A stretch of 64,000 nt of DNA from assembly GCA_913060495.1 (NCBI GenBank), contig CAJXRP010000003.1:62001-126000 (forward strand). Direction: 5' to 3'. This DNA comes from an uncultured Gammaproteobacteria bacterium. Lineage in GTDB: Bacteria > Pseudomonadota > Gammaproteobacteria > Pseudomonadales > Pseudohongiellaceae. Below are positions 1 to 9,734 of this stretch, in pieces (position 1 is the stretch's first letter; each line of letters begins with the position of its first letter). The position numbers were made by a program, and so were the translations under genes. The notes under the pieces are model-generated. The model was not told where the DNA came from, did no database searches, and saw only the letters and a program-made list of their open reading frames with translations.

Positions 1-1609
1 GGCGATATTCAGAGTTGAAGGTATAGCGCCATTGCCATTGTTGCCTAAGCGAAGCGTTTCCTGCCAGCGTGGCTGATTCGTTATCTTCTTCGTCATTCAC
101 TGCCACGAAGTCCGCAAAGCTCAGTTGGTTGACGATTTTTTCTACGCCGCCGCGTAGTTGAAGGGCAGGTGTTAGGTTGTAGCGAAAATCAATCTTCGGT
201 TTCACGAAGTTGAAGTCGCGCGTATTGGATACGTCGCCAGATTGAGAAATTTCCGAAGTCTCATAGATGAGGGTGCTCTCGAGAGACATCTTCGAGTTGA
301 TTACCCAGTTGTGAATAATAAAGGGCTCATAGCGAACTTCTTCAACTGTGGAATTTGCATTTGATACGGTCTGGGGTGTTAGTCCGCCTGTGGATTCTGA
401 GGTGATGCCGCCATCGATGAGAAGCCCGAGTGCGAGAGAGGAATCCAGTGTTGTCTGCGCGCGCTCAACGCCGAACTCGATATCCTGGCCATTGAAGACA
501 TCCATCGTGTAAGAGCCACGCACGATCTGTTCTTCGGTAACGCTAGTAGTATCCAAGAATAGATTCTTCTCCTCTGCTGCGTTGCTGTCGAGCAGAAACC
601 GCTCTCTACCAGCATCGCGATTGTCTTGGTTTGCGATGCCTAGCAGTTTGAATCGATTGCCATTTTCACGTCTAAATTCGTAGTCGCCGCCTATTTCCCA
701 ATTGTCTCTATCCGCGGGCAGGTATTCTCGCTCAGTAGTAAGAGTATTGGGTTGTACACGCAGATTAGTGGTAAAGCGATCTAGGTCCGTAGGAGAGTCC
801 TGAACTGCGTACAATGCATTGACGCGAAAGCTGCTGTTGCTGCCGAAGTCATAACCAAGGTTCATGCTGAGTTCGTTGTTTATTGCATCGCGCGTTCTCT
901 CTTCGATTACTCGATCATTGATCGAGTAATCACCTAGGCGGCTGTTCTCTTTGTTGATTGCGTTGTTGTAATTCGGGCGGGAACTTGCGCTGAGTAAATA
1001 ATTGAAATTTCCACTCTGGCCGCCTATCGAGGCCGCGCCACCGGGAACGTATTCTCCGTCTTGTGCGCGACGCACATTCGCCTCATAGGAGATGCTGCTC
1101 GAAGCGAGTTCTTCGAAAAGCACCACATTGACAACTTGGCCACTACCACGCACATCAAGATCGCCTGAGGTGCCACGTATAATTTGAAATTCCTTTACCT
1201 GATCTGCGCTGATTCGGGCTAACAAGTCGCTGGTCTGATTATTCTTGCCTGCAGTGCGCTTACCGTTGATGAGGACCTCGTTACCACCGCTGTTTCCACC
1301 GCCAAGTCCGCGGCCTCCAGAGGAAGGATTGCCCCCACCGGGAATGCCACCGCCGCCGCCCCGAGGTGAAGAATTATCTTGGCCTGGAATTCGGTCCAGC
1401 ATGTCTTTGGCAGTGATGGGGGCCCATTGAGAAAAATACTCTGCGGGGTAGATGACAGTGGAATTCTCGCCATCTGTATCCTGAGCCAGCAGGCTGTGGG
1501 GCATTGCTACTGCCAATAGAAGAGCTGCGCCAATATGAACTGCTGAGCGCTTAGATATTCTAGATAGTGTGGAAGCAATGAAGTCGATGATACGGGCAAG
1601 AAAGATCAT
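1..1609 (-). CDS. TonB-dependent receptor with Gly-rich plug (C-terminus cut by window edge)
   Basis: The reading frame is open from an ATG at 1609 to the left edge, giving about 536 residues of an outer-membrane receptor; the rest of the barrel lies outside the window. A hydrophobic signal segment (about residues 25-43) ends at LLAQD. A TonB-box-like STVIYP stretch follows, then a plug domain (TAKDMLDRIPG, VLINGKRTAGK, IIRGTSGDLDVRGSGQVVNVVL) and barrel strands rich in aromatic and Asn residues. The plug carries a Gly/Pro-rich insertion (SSPRGGGGGIPGGGN and following) between the first plug motif and VLINGKR. The same arrangement occurs in the receptor at 55003-57192, so the two are clear paralogs. 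Substrate is unknown; the family imports siderophores, vitamins, oligosaccharides or metals. The gene is divergent from the amidase at 1867. Confidence 0.9.
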   Translation of the reverse strand, partial: MIFLARIIDFIASTLSRISKRSAVHIGAALLLAVAMPHSLLAQDTDGENSTVIYPAEYFSQWAPITAKDMLDRIPGQDNSSPRGGGGGIPGGGNPSSGGRGLGGGNSGGNEVLINGKRTAGKNNQTSDLLARISADQVKEFQIIRGTSGDLDVRGSGQVVNVVLFEELASSSISYEANVRRAQDGEYVPGGAASIGGQSGNFNYLLSASSRPNYNNAINKENSRLGDYSINDRVIEERTRDAINNELSMNLGYDFGSNSSFRVNALYAVQDSPTDLDRFTTNLRVQPNTLTTEREYLPADRDNWEIGGDYEFRRENGNRFKLLGIANQDNRDAGRERFLLDSNAAEEKNLFLDTTSVTEEQIVRGSYTMDVFNGQDIEFGVERAQTTLDSSLALGLLIDGGITSESTGGLTPQTVSNANSTVEEVRYEPFIIHNWVINSKMSLESTLIYETSEISQSGDVSNTRDFNFVKPKIDFRYNLTPALQLRGGVEKIVNQLSFADFVAVNDEEDNESATLAGNASLRQQWQWRYTFNSEYR

Positions 1610-1866
1610 ACAAAAAAGGGCCTGTCTTTAATGGCGAGTCGTCATGTCTCGCGGTTACTATTTCGGGCCGAATTGTACTGGTAAATGGCATGGAAATAGT
1701 GCTTTTGTTACAAACTGACAAGAAATGGAGGACAACTATCGATGAGGGTCAATCGCGCTAGGTACTTGGATGTGCAATACCTCGAAAGCGCTCGTCACTA
1801 ATGCTTGGGCTGGAATTATGCTAGCTTGTGTCTGAATCTAAGGGCATTAACTAGGAGCTTATACCG

Positions 1867-3291
1867 TTGGGCGAATCTCACTCAGATCCAATTCATTATC
1901 GCAGTCTTTGCAGCGTCGCTGACGCGATTCATGATGGCCAGATATCTCCTGTCGAGCTGACTGAAAAACTGCTGTCTCGCATCGGCTCTATTGACGGGCA
2001 ACTCATGAGTTATGCCACGGTTATGGCCGAACAAGCACGAGAGTCTGCGCGGGAGGCTGAGCAGGAGATAGAGGCAGGCAACTACAGGGGTCCGTTGCAT
2101 GGTGTACCTATAGCAGTGAAAGATCTCTGTTTTACAGCTGGAACTCCTACGATGGGTGGGCTTAAAGTTCTTAGTGATTTCGTGCCAGGCTATGACGCGA
2201 CGGTGGTGCGTAAACTGCGTGAGGCTGGAGCGGTAATTTTGGGTAAATTGAATCTTACCGAAGGGGCGCTATCGGGCTATCACCGAGATTTTCCTATTCC
2301 AGTAAATCCTTGGGGAGAAAATTTGTGGGCAGGAGTTTCTTCTAGCGGGTCAGGAGTGGCCACTGCGGCGGGATTGTGTTTCGCCTCACTTGGCACCGAT
2401 ACTGGAGGGTCCATTCGCTATCCAGCTATGGCGAACGGGGTGGTGGGTCTTAAACCTACCTATGGGAGAGTGAGTCGGTATGGAGTGTTGGAGCTCGCTG
2501 CATCACTGGATCATGTTGGCCCGATGACCCGTTCCGTAAAGGATGCTGCAATCGTTTTCGAAGCTATCGCTGGCTTCGACGACAACGATCCTAGTTCGCT
2601 TCGCGATTCGATCCCCAAGATCGCGGATTCGTTGACGGACGAGATTACAGGCTTGCGAATCGGAGTTGATGAGCATTACCTCAGCAACGGATCTAACCCA
2701 GCCTTGGTGGATGCGATTCATGAGGTTATTGAAGTACTTCGAAAACTCGGCGCAGAAATCGTTGCGCTTACTATGCCCAGATCTGATCCAATGGAGCTGC
2801 GCAATGCATGGCTACCTATCTGTGCCTACGAGGCCCACAAGGCGCATAGTGCGACCTATCCGTCCCGTGCTGATGAATACGGGGGTTACTTTGGCGATGC
2901 GCTTAGAATGGGTGCGGCTATGAGCGCCCAAGACTATGCCAATTCCACTAAACTCAGGCAGAAAATTAGTGAGCAGTACGAGTCTGCTCTAGAAGAGGTG
3001 GATGCGGTTATCTGTCCTTCAGGCGGATCGGTTTTTGCTGTAGAGAAAGAAGTGCAATACGGCAATATGGAGGGGCTTAGATCAGTCATTCAAAATTTTC
3101 AGGGTCAGTTTACTATTCCTGCAGACTTGGCTGGCACTCCAGCGATAACTGTCCCCTGTGGTTTCTCCGATGAGGGTAGTCCATACACCGTGCAGTTTCT
3201 GGGTAGTCGATTGTCAGAACTGAGTCTTTGCCGTATCGCACATGCCTATGAGCGAGCTACTCAGTGGCATCATCGACACCCCACAATATAG
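1867..3291 (+). CDS. Amidase signature family hydrolase (GatA-like fold)
   Basis: A 474-residue protein of the amidase signature family, which hydrolyses amide bonds through a Lys-Ser-Ser triad. The triad is visible: Lys85 in PIAVKD, the cis-Ser in SSSGSG (about 158-160) and the nucleophile Ser182 in GTDTGGSIRYPA, followed by GVVGLKPTYGRVS. No gatB or gatC is adjacent, so it is more likely a stand-alone catabolic amidase than the tRNA amidotransferase subunit. The start is TTG at 1867, chosen because AGGAG at 1853-1857 lies 9 bases upstream and the amidase N-terminus aligns from there. No signal peptide is visible, so it is probably cytoplasmic. The substrate cannot be told from sequence. Confidence 0.88.
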   Translation: MGESHSDPIHYRSLCSVADAIHDGQISPVELTEKLLSRIGSIDGQLMSYATVMAEQARESAREAEQEIEAGNYRGPLHGVPIAVKDLCFTAGTPTMGGLKVLSDFVPGYDATVVRKLREAGAVILGKLNLTEGALSGYHRDFPIPVNPWGENLWAGVSSSGSGVATAAGLCFASLGTDTGGSIRYPAMANGVVGLKPTYGRVSRYGVLELAASLDHVGPMTRSVKDAAIVFEAIAGFDDNDPSSLRDSIPKIADSLTDEITGLRIGVDEHYLSNGSNPALVDAIHEVIEVLRKLGAEIVALTMPRSDPMELRNAWLPICAYEAHKAHSATYPSRADEYGGYFGDALRMGAAMSAQDYANSTKLRQKISEQYESALEEVDAVICPSGGSVFAVEKEVQYGNMEGLRSVIQNFQGQFTIPADLAGTPAITVPCGFSDEGSPYTVQFLGSRLSELSLCRIAHAYERATQWHHRHPTI

Positions 3292-3557
3292 GTAAGATTT
3301 TTTTTGATCTATATTTCCTAAATGTACTATTTCCCTGCACAGGTAGATAACGCCCTATAACAAATGAGGTGAAGTGTTCCACAATTGAGGTATTGAATCA
3401 GCAAGATTGCTAATGATAACGTCGGTTAAGAGATGTTGTTGCGAAGTTTTGTTACATTCTTCCGGATATAATCTGGATAAGCTTTGGTAAACGCAAGCGA
3501 CAATTTAGTGTATTCTGAGTTGTATACTACAAATTATTATCGAATGGTTTCAGCGCA

Positions 3558-4439
3558 ATGAAAATAGTTAGTAATATAAAAACAAGAGTCGCAGTTGATG
3601 CTGATCTACCTCAGATTCAGGAGCTTTATGCGATCTGGGGACATGCCTTCGCTTATTTACTAAACGATCAAACTTTCATCGCTGAAGTGAATGGAGAATT
3701 AGTCGGAGCGATACGCTTAGCGTTTGAAGATTCTTCTTTTGTTGTGCGCAGCCTTTTTGTGCATCAAGAATTCAGAGGACAAGGCATAGCTAACGCTTTG
3801 CTGCAGAAAGTTGAAATGGAACTAGGTGTTGCCGAAGCCTATTGCCTGCCGTTTCCCGATCAGGAAAAGCTGTTCTCGAGTATAGGTTTTAATCCCGTGG
3901 ATGGATTGACCGCTCCTAATTTTTTGATCTCCCGGAAAGAGAGTCTCCATGAGAATAGTCAAGATGTGATTATCATGAAGCGCTCTACTGGTGTTGAGAT
4001 AAGGCCAGTTCCTGCAAAAGACCTGCCTCTAGCTATGGATCTAATCTATGAGTTCGAGTTTCCGGAGGTGAAGAAGCTTCGAGAGAACGATGTGCGATCG
4101 ATCTATAGTAAAATTATTGCTGCTGGCGGTGCGGTGTTCGGTGCATACCGCGGATCAACAATCGTTGGTACATGCACGCTGAATGTATGTGCGAATTTGA
4201 GTTGGTCGGGCCGACCCTACGGAATAGTAGAGAACATTATTGTAACGAAGGATGAGCGTGGCAAGGGTATCGGTAAGAGCTTGCTGCTCTTTGCGCGAAG
4301 AATGGCTGAGAGTAAAAATTGTTACAAGGTCGCATTAATGACGAAGCAAGATGACCCTGAAACGGCCTTTTTCTATAGATCTGCTGGGTTTTCCAATGAC
4401 AAGATAGGATACCAGAATCGCCTGAATGAGGCAGAATAA
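3558..4439 (+). CDS. Tandem-domain GNAT acetyltransferase
   Basis: A 293-residue protein with two GNAT folds in series. The first (about residues 8-115) has the acetyl-CoA loop as FRGQGIANALL; the second (about 150-290) has ERGKGIGKSLLLF. Both keep the R/Q-x-x-G-x-G/A pattern of the pyrophosphate-binding loop, and the second ends with the usual A-x-x-F-Y-x-x-x-G-F motif (AFFYRSAGF). The acceptor substrate is unknown; such proteins acetylate small amines, amino acids or antibiotics. The domains are not close repeats, so the protein probably arose by fusion or old duplication. It converges on the permease at 4445 with only five bases between stop codons. Confidence 0.85.
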   Translation: MKIVSNIKTRVAVDADLPQIQELYAIWGHAFAYLLNDQTFIAEVNGELVGAIRLAFEDSSFVVRSLFVHQEFRGQGIANALLQKVEMELGVAEAYCLPFPDQEKLFSSIGFNPVDGLTAPNFLISRKESLHENSQDVIIMKRSTGVEIRPVPAKDLPLAMDLIYEFEFPEVKKLRENDVRSIYSKIIAAGGAVFGAYRGSTIVGTCTLNVCANLSWSGRPYGIVENIIVTKDERGKGIGKSLLLFARRMAESKNCYKVALMTKQDDPETAFFYRSAGFSNDKIGYQNRLNEAE

Positions 4440-4444
4440 CAGTT

Positions 4445-5749
4445 CTATTTCTTCCTCGAAGAAAGGAAATAGAAGACGAGTCCTAGCGCAATAATTCCCA
4501 GCCCAAACAGTCCTTCGACTGGCCTGCTAATCAGAACGAAAGTAAGTGTCCAGCCTGTTAATACCAAATAGACTAGTGGTGGCAGTGGGTACAAGAAGGT
4601 TTTGTAAGGTCGGGGCAGGTCCGGTTGTCGCCAACGTAATACAAAAATTCCTAGAACGGTTGTAAAGCTACTTAACGCTAGAGTAAATCCAGAGAAAACT
4701 AGCACCGATTCGAAGGTCGACGAGAAGATAAACAACAAGGCTATTGCCGATTGTATATAGATGGCAGTTGCGGGGATGCCATTCTTGTTCTTCTTTGCTA
4801 GGGCGTTCAGTGCGGGAAAGTCTTCGCCGATTACCTGAATAACTCGTGGGCCAGCCATGGTCATAGCGCTCACCGTCGATATCAATAACATCGCCAGTAC
4901 TAAGCCAGTGAATCTTCCGCCTATTTCACCGAAGGCCGTCTCGGCTGCAATAAATCCCACTTCAAGTTGGCCGGCCATGGCGTCCATCGCTGTGGTGTGG
5001 AGAAAGGTGAAGTTGAGCGCTACGTAGAGTACCGTCACTATCAAGGTTCCGCCCATTAGAATCCAGGGTAGTGTGCGCTGTGGATTTTCTAATTCGCTAC
5101 TCAGATAGGTTGCCGCATTCCAGCCCGTATAGGCATAGCTTACATAGATAAGTGCAACGGCGAAGACGCCGCTGGTCAGCAAGGCGCCATCGCCAGCGAC
5201 AGGTAAGAAAGTGACAGGTTGCGGTGTATCGACAGCGAGGAAAGCGGCGAGGCAGAAGATGACAATTATGCCTACCTTCAGAATCGTGAATATAAGCTGC
5301 AGACCGCCACTATTGCGGCGATTACTCGCGTGTACCAGAGTCAGCAGTATTACTAATCCTGCGGCTAGACCCTTCTCCAGCCAGGCGTTGCCGGCTATCT
5401 CAAATACGGATGTAGCATAGGCGGCAAAAGTCATAGCGGCGAGCGCCGTAGGACCAGCAAAGCCTACGCTAGCTGAAACCCAGCCCGACACGAAGCCGAC
5501 GGCAGGATGATAGATGCGTGATAGGAAATTGTACTCACCGCCAGAGCGCGGCATTGCAGCGCCTAGCTCTGCGTAGGTCATAGCGCCACAGACGGCAGCA
5601 AGACCGCCTACTGCCCACAGAGCCAACAGCACAAAACCGGAACGGATATCTAAAAGCTGAAAACCAAGGCTTGTAAACACGCCGGTGCCGACCATATTGG
5701 CTACAACTACGGCCATAACCGTGAAGTGACGAAATTTACCTTGGGACAT
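4445..5749 (-). CDS. APC-family amino acid permease
   Basis: A 434-residue polytopic inner-membrane protein with about 12 hydrophobic segments. The first segment carries VVANMVGTGVF, the unwound glycine motif of APC (amino acid-polyamine-organocation) transporters, followed by GALTYAELG-like and PRSGGEYNFL motifs of TM2-3. These match the LAT-like/YfnA-type amino acid:H+ symporters or exchangers. Substrate specificity cannot be read. It stands alone on the minus strand. Confidence 0.88.
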   Translation of the reverse strand: MSQGKFRHFTVMAVVVANMVGTGVFTSLGFQLLDIRSGFVLLALWAVGGLAAVCGAMTYAELGAAMPRSGGEYNFLSRIYHPAVGFVSGWVSASVGFAGPTALAAMTFAAYATSVFEIAGNAWLEKGLAAGLVILLTLVHASNRRNSGGLQLIFTILKVGIIVIFCLAAFLAVDTPQPVTFLPVAGDGALLTSGVFAVALIYVSYAYTGWNAATYLSSELENPQRTLPWILMGGTLIVTVLYVALNFTFLHTTAMDAMAGQLEVGFIAAETAFGEIGGRFTGLVLAMLLISTVSAMTMAGPRVIQVIGEDFPALNALAKKNKNGIPATAIYIQSAIALLFIFSSTFESVLVFSGFTLALSSFTTVLGIFVLRWRQPDLPRPYKTFLYPLPPLVYLVLTGWTLTFVLISRPVEGLFGLGIIALGLVFYFLSSRKK

Positions 5750-5837
5750 AGCGTGGGAGTAGCTCTGGGGAATGAGTTAATCAGGCTGCATTATTGCGAT
5801 GATAAGGCGCCACGTCTATGGCTGAATGTGCAGTTTG

Positions 5838-6341
5838 CTAGAGACTGAAGCTAGCTTCGATGCCATTGACGCTTACGGTGTAATTTCCCGAATCTAAACC
5901 TGTTATGTCTAGAGCGATGTCGGTCTCAAAAGGATCCAATACAGCGATGCAGGTTTCGGCAGGCCCAAGCATCGTCTCGGCTAACGCGACTGTGAATCCG
6001 AAGCCGTCTCGAAATACCGCCGGCGCCTGCAAATTCACACAGGGTATAGATTTATTTCCGCTCACCCGAAGACTCACCTGAATAGGAAGCGATTCGGCTA
6101 TGTTGACTACGACACTGTCGACGCTAACGAGATTGCTCTGCTGTGCCGCAAGCAGGGTGAAGTTTCCTTCGATATCGCTGATCAACTGAATATTGTTGTA
6201 GTAGGCAGGCTCGCCATTCACGATAGCCGCACCTTGCGGGATGTTGAGGATGTTGTTCTCAAATATGGCTGGTTGCGCGGTAATAAATTGGCTGTTGATG
6301 CCGAGGCAGAGAATGAATAGATACCTTGATAACTTACGCAT
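5838..6341 (-). CDS. Secreted protein of unknown function
   Basis: A 167-residue protein that I do not recognise. It has a Sec signal peptide (MRKLSRYLFILCLGINSQFITAQ) and a beta-rich mature part. Two cysteines (IPCVNLQ near 100 and ETCIAVL near 132) could form a disulfide. The C-terminal ITGLDSGNYTVSVNG resembles the last strands of small Ig-like or inhibitor-like folds. It is transcribed away from the divergent M20 peptidase gene. Confidence 0.65.
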   Translation of the reverse strand: MRKLSRYLFILCLGINSQFITAQPAIFENNILNIPQGAAIVNGEPAYYNNIQLISDIEGNFTLLAAQQSNLVSVDSVVVNIAESLPIQVSLRVSGNKSIPCVNLQAPAVFRDGFGFTVALAETMLGPAETCIAVLDPFETDIALDITGLDSGNYTVSVNGIEASFSL

Positions 6342-6511
6342 GGCTAACTCCTACTGCTGTTTATCTGGCTTGTATCTAACTTCAATAGGGCCAGCTTAGA
6401 TCCCCTAGTTTACTGACTCAAGCTGAAATTCCATCTGCTGTGATCAGAGGCACAAATACTCAAAACTCTGCTATTCTAAGGCCAATCAACGTGATTACTG
6501 TGGAGTCATTC

Positions 6512-7912
6512 ATGCGCATTCTGCTTCTTTCCTTCGTTTTGTTTTTGTCACCTACCTTGTTAGCGCAAGGCAGCCAGCCAGATTGGTCCTCTGTCGAGGA
6601 GGAGACGCTACGCCATTTTCGTGCTCTGTTGCAGTTCGATACTAGCGACCCACCGGGTCGCGAGTTGCCCGCAGCCGAATATATTCGTGATGTACTTGAG
6701 GCCGAGGGCTTCGATGTAGAAATGTTGGCTACGGATCCGAACCGGCCCAATGTTATCACTCGCCTAGAGGGCAATGGCGATAAGGAGCCTTTGCTTATCA
6801 TGGCCCATACTGATGTGGTGAATGTGGACCCAGAGAAATGGACCTTCCCGCCGTTTAGTGCAACGGTGGATGATGGCTATGTGTATGGACGTGGAGCGGT
6901 AGATGACAAGGACAACCTTGCCTCGGCATTAATGGTGATGCTGGAGCTGAAAAGGCAGAACGTTCAACTCGATAGGGACGTCATCTTTCTTGCCGAGTCC
7001 GGTGAGGAGGGCGCTACCGAGTACGGCATAGAATTTATGGTAAACGAGCACTTCGACAAGATCGAATCAGAGTTCTGTCTTGCCGAGGGTGGATCGGTCG
7101 CGCGAGTGAACCGCGAAGTGCAATACGCCGGTATTCAGACGGTTGAGAAGATACCTTACCGAGTCGATTTGCTGGCAACGGGCGTGGCAGGTCATGGTTC
7201 AGTGCCGCTGCAGACAAATTCCGTAACACGACTTGCCAAAGCAGTTGCTGCGATCGCGGACTGGCGTTCGCCGATTCGTCTGAATGAGACGACTGCTGCA
7301 TACTTCCAGAGGCTCGCTTCGATCTCACCAGCGGACGCCGCGCAGCGCTATTTAGACGTACTAGATCCAAGCTTGGCGAGTGAAGTGGATGAATATTTTC
7401 TGGCCAACGAGCCGCGCCATGCTTCGATGCTGCGCTCTTCTTTGTCGCCAAATATTTTCAATGCGGGCTATCGAATCAATGTTATTCCATCGGAGGCAAC
7501 AGCGAGTGTAGATTTTCGTGCACTTCCCGATGAAGATATTCCTGCATTTCTCGATGAGATTCGTCGAGTAATTAATGATCCGGCAGTCGAGGTGAGCCTA
7601 GGTGATCGCAATACGCGACCACCTGGTGAGGCAAGACTGAACACGCCGGCATTTAGCGCGATAGAGGCAAACATCAATAAGCACTATGGTGTCATTACCC
7701 TACCTACGATGAGCACTGGCGCAACTGACATGGCCTATCTCAGGAATAGGGGCATACAGTGTTATGGCATTGGGCCCGCTATCGATCGTGAGGATGCTGC
7801 TCTTGGTTTTGGTGCGCATAGCGACCAGGAGCGTATTCTAATCAGCGAACTGCATCGGTTTGTGCGTTTTAATTGGGATGTGGTGATTCAGATTGCTGGA
7901 TCTGGGAACTAA
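6512..7912 (+). CDS. Exported M20-family metallopeptidase
   Basis: A 466-residue zinc peptidase/carboxypeptidase. The start ATG at 6512 is preferred over an upstream ATG at 6440 because GGAG at 6502-6505 precedes it and it opens a signal peptide (MRILLLSFVLFLSPTLLAQ). M20 metal and catalytic residues are visible: His99 and Asp101 in MAHTDVV, Asp131 in GRGAVDDKD, Glu165-Glu166 in ESGEEG, and a C-terminal His in GFGAHSDQE. The lid domain is present (GHGSVPLQTNSV). It probably acts in the periplasm on N-terminally blocked or short peptides, feeding amino acid uptake. The family includes ArgE, DapE and carnosinase-type enzymes; the exact substrate is unknown. Confidence 0.9.
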   Translation: MRILLLSFVLFLSPTLLAQGSQPDWSSVEEETLRHFRALLQFDTSDPPGRELPAAEYIRDVLEAEGFDVEMLATDPNRPNVITRLEGNGDKEPLLIMAHTDVVNVDPEKWTFPPFSATVDDGYVYGRGAVDDKDNLASALMVMLELKRQNVQLDRDVIFLAESGEEGATEYGIEFMVNEHFDKIESEFCLAEGGSVARVNREVQYAGIQTVEKIPYRVDLLATGVAGHGSVPLQTNSVTRLAKAVAAIADWRSPIRLNETTAAYFQRLASISPADAAQRYLDVLDPSLASEVDEYFLANEPRHASMLRSSLSPNIFNAGYRINVIPSEATASVDFRALPDEDIPAFLDEIRRVINDPAVEVSLGDRNTRPPGEARLNTPAFSAIEANINKHYGVITLPTMSTGATDMAYLRNRGIQCYGIGPAIDREDAALGFGAHSDQERILISELHRFVRFNWDVVIQIAGSGN

Positions 7913-7959
7913 GCTAACAAGCTTGCTCGACAACATAGTTTTTCGTAAAAGGAATGCAA

Positions 7960-8424
7960 ATGAAAAAAGTAAAAATAATTGGGATGATTGCTGGTCTTGC
8001 CGCTTTAGGTTTGAGTTTTACTGCGGCGCAGGCACAATCGGATGCAGCTCCTGAGAGATCTATAGGTAATGGATCAAAGAACTGGATTACAACTGAAGGG
8101 GTGCAGCGACAAGATGGAACACTCACTTTTTCGGAAGTTCAGATCGACGGTAATGGTTGGTTGGTAATACATCCCTTCGAAGATGGTGCGCCGAATGGCG
8201 ACAAATATGTTGCGTCGACATATGTGAAGGATGGCAAGAATTCGAACGTGAGTATCAAAGTACACAAAGGGTTACAGACTGGAGAGATGTTCATCGTGAT
8301 GCTGCATCGCGACGTCAACGAGAATCAAGTTCTAGACTTCGTTTTCGTTGATGAACTAAACGTCATGGATACTGCGGTCTTCGAAGGCAGCAGAATGATC
8401 GGTCATGCGATTCCTGCGCCCTAA
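7960..8424 (+). CDS. Exported DUF7282-like beta-sandwich protein
   Basis: A 154-residue protein with a signal peptide ending at AAQAQS. The mature part (GNGWLVIHPFEDGAPNGD, SNVSIKVHKGLQTGEMF, VMLHRDVNENQVLDFVFVD) matches the pattern of the DUF7282 type of periplasmic beta-sandwich domain, in which a value described as held at hand is followed by a strand and an H-x-D-x-N-x-N loop. No enzyme function is known. AAGGA at 7949-7953 is six bases from the ATG at 7960, so that ATG is preferred to the one at 7954. A perfect hairpin follows the gene. Confidence 0.7.
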   Translation: MKKVKIIGMIAGLAALGLSFTAAQAQSDAAPERSIGNGSKNWITTEGVQRQDGTLTFSEVQIDGNGWLVIHPFEDGAPNGDKYVASTYVKDGKNSNVSIKVHKGLQTGEMFIVMLHRDVNENQVLDFVFVDELNVMDTAVFEGSRMIGHAIPAP

Positions 8425-8444
8425 GGATTCTCTATAAGGCTGAG

Positions 8445-8474
8445 CAGTGAAAGGCAATTCTCTGCCTTTCACTG
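8445..8474. terminator. Bidirectional hairpin terminator
   Basis: A perfect 12-bp inverted repeat (CAGTGAAAGGCA / TGCCTTTCACTG) with a 6-base loop lies between two convergent genes ending at 8424 and 8506. It has no long T run, so it may work with Rho or as an mRNA 3-prime stabiliser. Confidence 0.65.
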
Positions 8475-8505
8475 TGACTATCTTCCCAGCACTTGATTGA
8501 AGTGC

Positions 8506-9504
8506 TTAGTCTTCAGATTGCGCTGCAAGCCTCTCTTCGGCGCGATGACCGGAAAGAATATTTGCCATTCCGTAATTGCCCTCGTGGCAGGCGTACTCGT
8601 AGATGTCGTCCGTTGTATAGTCGAGAACGATTTCGCGAGTATAGGGTGCTGTAAAACTGCCTGGGTCATCGGACGTGAATTGGTATTGAATCGAATCCTT
8701 GTCGATTCGAGTGAGGCGTTCAACATTAATCTTACGAGAAACCTCAGGTCCGGTGCTGCTCTTATCCGAGTAATTCGTTGTCTCGATTACTAAAGTATCC
8801 TCATCCCAATATCCCCGTGAATCTCCATGCCAGAGTTTGATGTCTTCATGGATATGCGGCTTGGCTACTAAGGGGATGATGCGTACATCGTGTGCCATCT
8901 CTTGAATGATTGCGACGGTGTCGCGAGTCTGCACGATCTGCCAATAGCTGTTATATCCAGAGCCCAGCCGCGGCGCTCCGAAACTAACGCAGCGCTCGCC
9001 GAGAGGGCGGTCTGTATACGAGTCGGCGGGGTGGTCCTGCCTGTGTTGAGCCAAATCACGTGCTGCAGCAACAGCTTGTTCGGTGCGTGGAGGATATTGG
9101 CCATTAGGAGGATCAATGATCTGTGATGTTCGGCGGTGGATTTTCCTATCTACCATCCATTGGGAATCATAGTTTCCGGTTGAGGGGTCATAGGAATTAA
9201 TCTCGCCACTAAACGCAGCGGCTAGTACGCCTTCACCGAACAATGCATCGCCTCCCTCCGCCATAATCTGGGCCATGCGCTGTTGTAGAAATTCTACATC
9301 ATCATCGGTGAGCATTTCTTTGTCGCCGAAGACCTCTGGTCGCTCTACCGGTGTAATGGTATTGTTTTCCCAGACACCCTGCAGATCGGGGTGTCCATCA
9401 ATGGTTCGGGGGAGAGCCCAGTCACTGCTAGATTGAGCCAGACAGAGGCTGCTGACTAGTATAAGTATGGCTGCGGACCCGCAGTGGTATAGGACTCTGA
9501 TCAT
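8506..9504 (-). CDS. Exported PDLQGxW/CHEGNY family protein, copy 1
   Basis: A 332-residue exported protein (signal peptide ending LCLAQ). It belongs to an uncharacterised family defined here by GHPDLQGVWENNTITPVERP near the N-terminus, MAHDVRIIPL, YWDEDTLVIETTNYSD and a C-terminal YEYACHEGNYGMANIL. Two further copies lie at 28842-29870 and 49112-50092 with the same order of motifs. The mature part is beta-rich and has a conserved Cys-His pair in ACHEGNY. No function is known to me; the family is common in marine proteobacteria and Acidobacteria. The gene stands alone, convergent with the DUF7282-like gene. Confidence 0.75.
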   Translation of the reverse strand: MIRVLYHCGSAAILILVSSLCLAQSSSDWALPRTIDGHPDLQGVWENNTITPVERPEVFGDKEMLTDDDVEFLQQRMAQIMAEGGDALFGEGVLAAAFSGEINSYDPSTGNYDSQWMVDRKIHRRTSQIIDPPNGQYPPRTEQAVAAARDLAQHRQDHPADSYTDRPLGERCVSFGAPRLGSGYNSYWQIVQTRDTVAIIQEMAHDVRIIPLVAKPHIHEDIKLWHGDSRGYWDEDTLVIETTNYSDKSSTGPEVSRKINVERLTRIDKDSIQYQFTSDDPGSFTAPYTREIVLDYTTDDIYEYACHEGNYGMANILSGHRAEERLAAQSED

Positions 9505-9734
9505 GATAAAAATCCTTGAAATAGCCTGTTTTTATAGGGGTTAACACGACTCGTGCCTTGTATAGACTAGGGATCAATCTAACCCTTTGGCTTGGAGAGT
9601 TCAAGTTAGTTCGTGCGTGGGGAACTTGCTCTAAAGAGGTTCTTTCGATAGTCTCAAAGCTCTACTTGAGCCACAGTGTTGCTTGAGCCTGATATAGGAC
9701 CTTCCTAAGGTCAGGAGAGATTAGGAGAATGACG

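Noticed and set aside
7035-7451. A 138-residue minus-strand open frame inside the M20 peptidase gene
   Set aside because: Composition is Arg/Ser/Pro-rich as in shadow frames, and the plus-strand metallopeptidase motifs cover the region.
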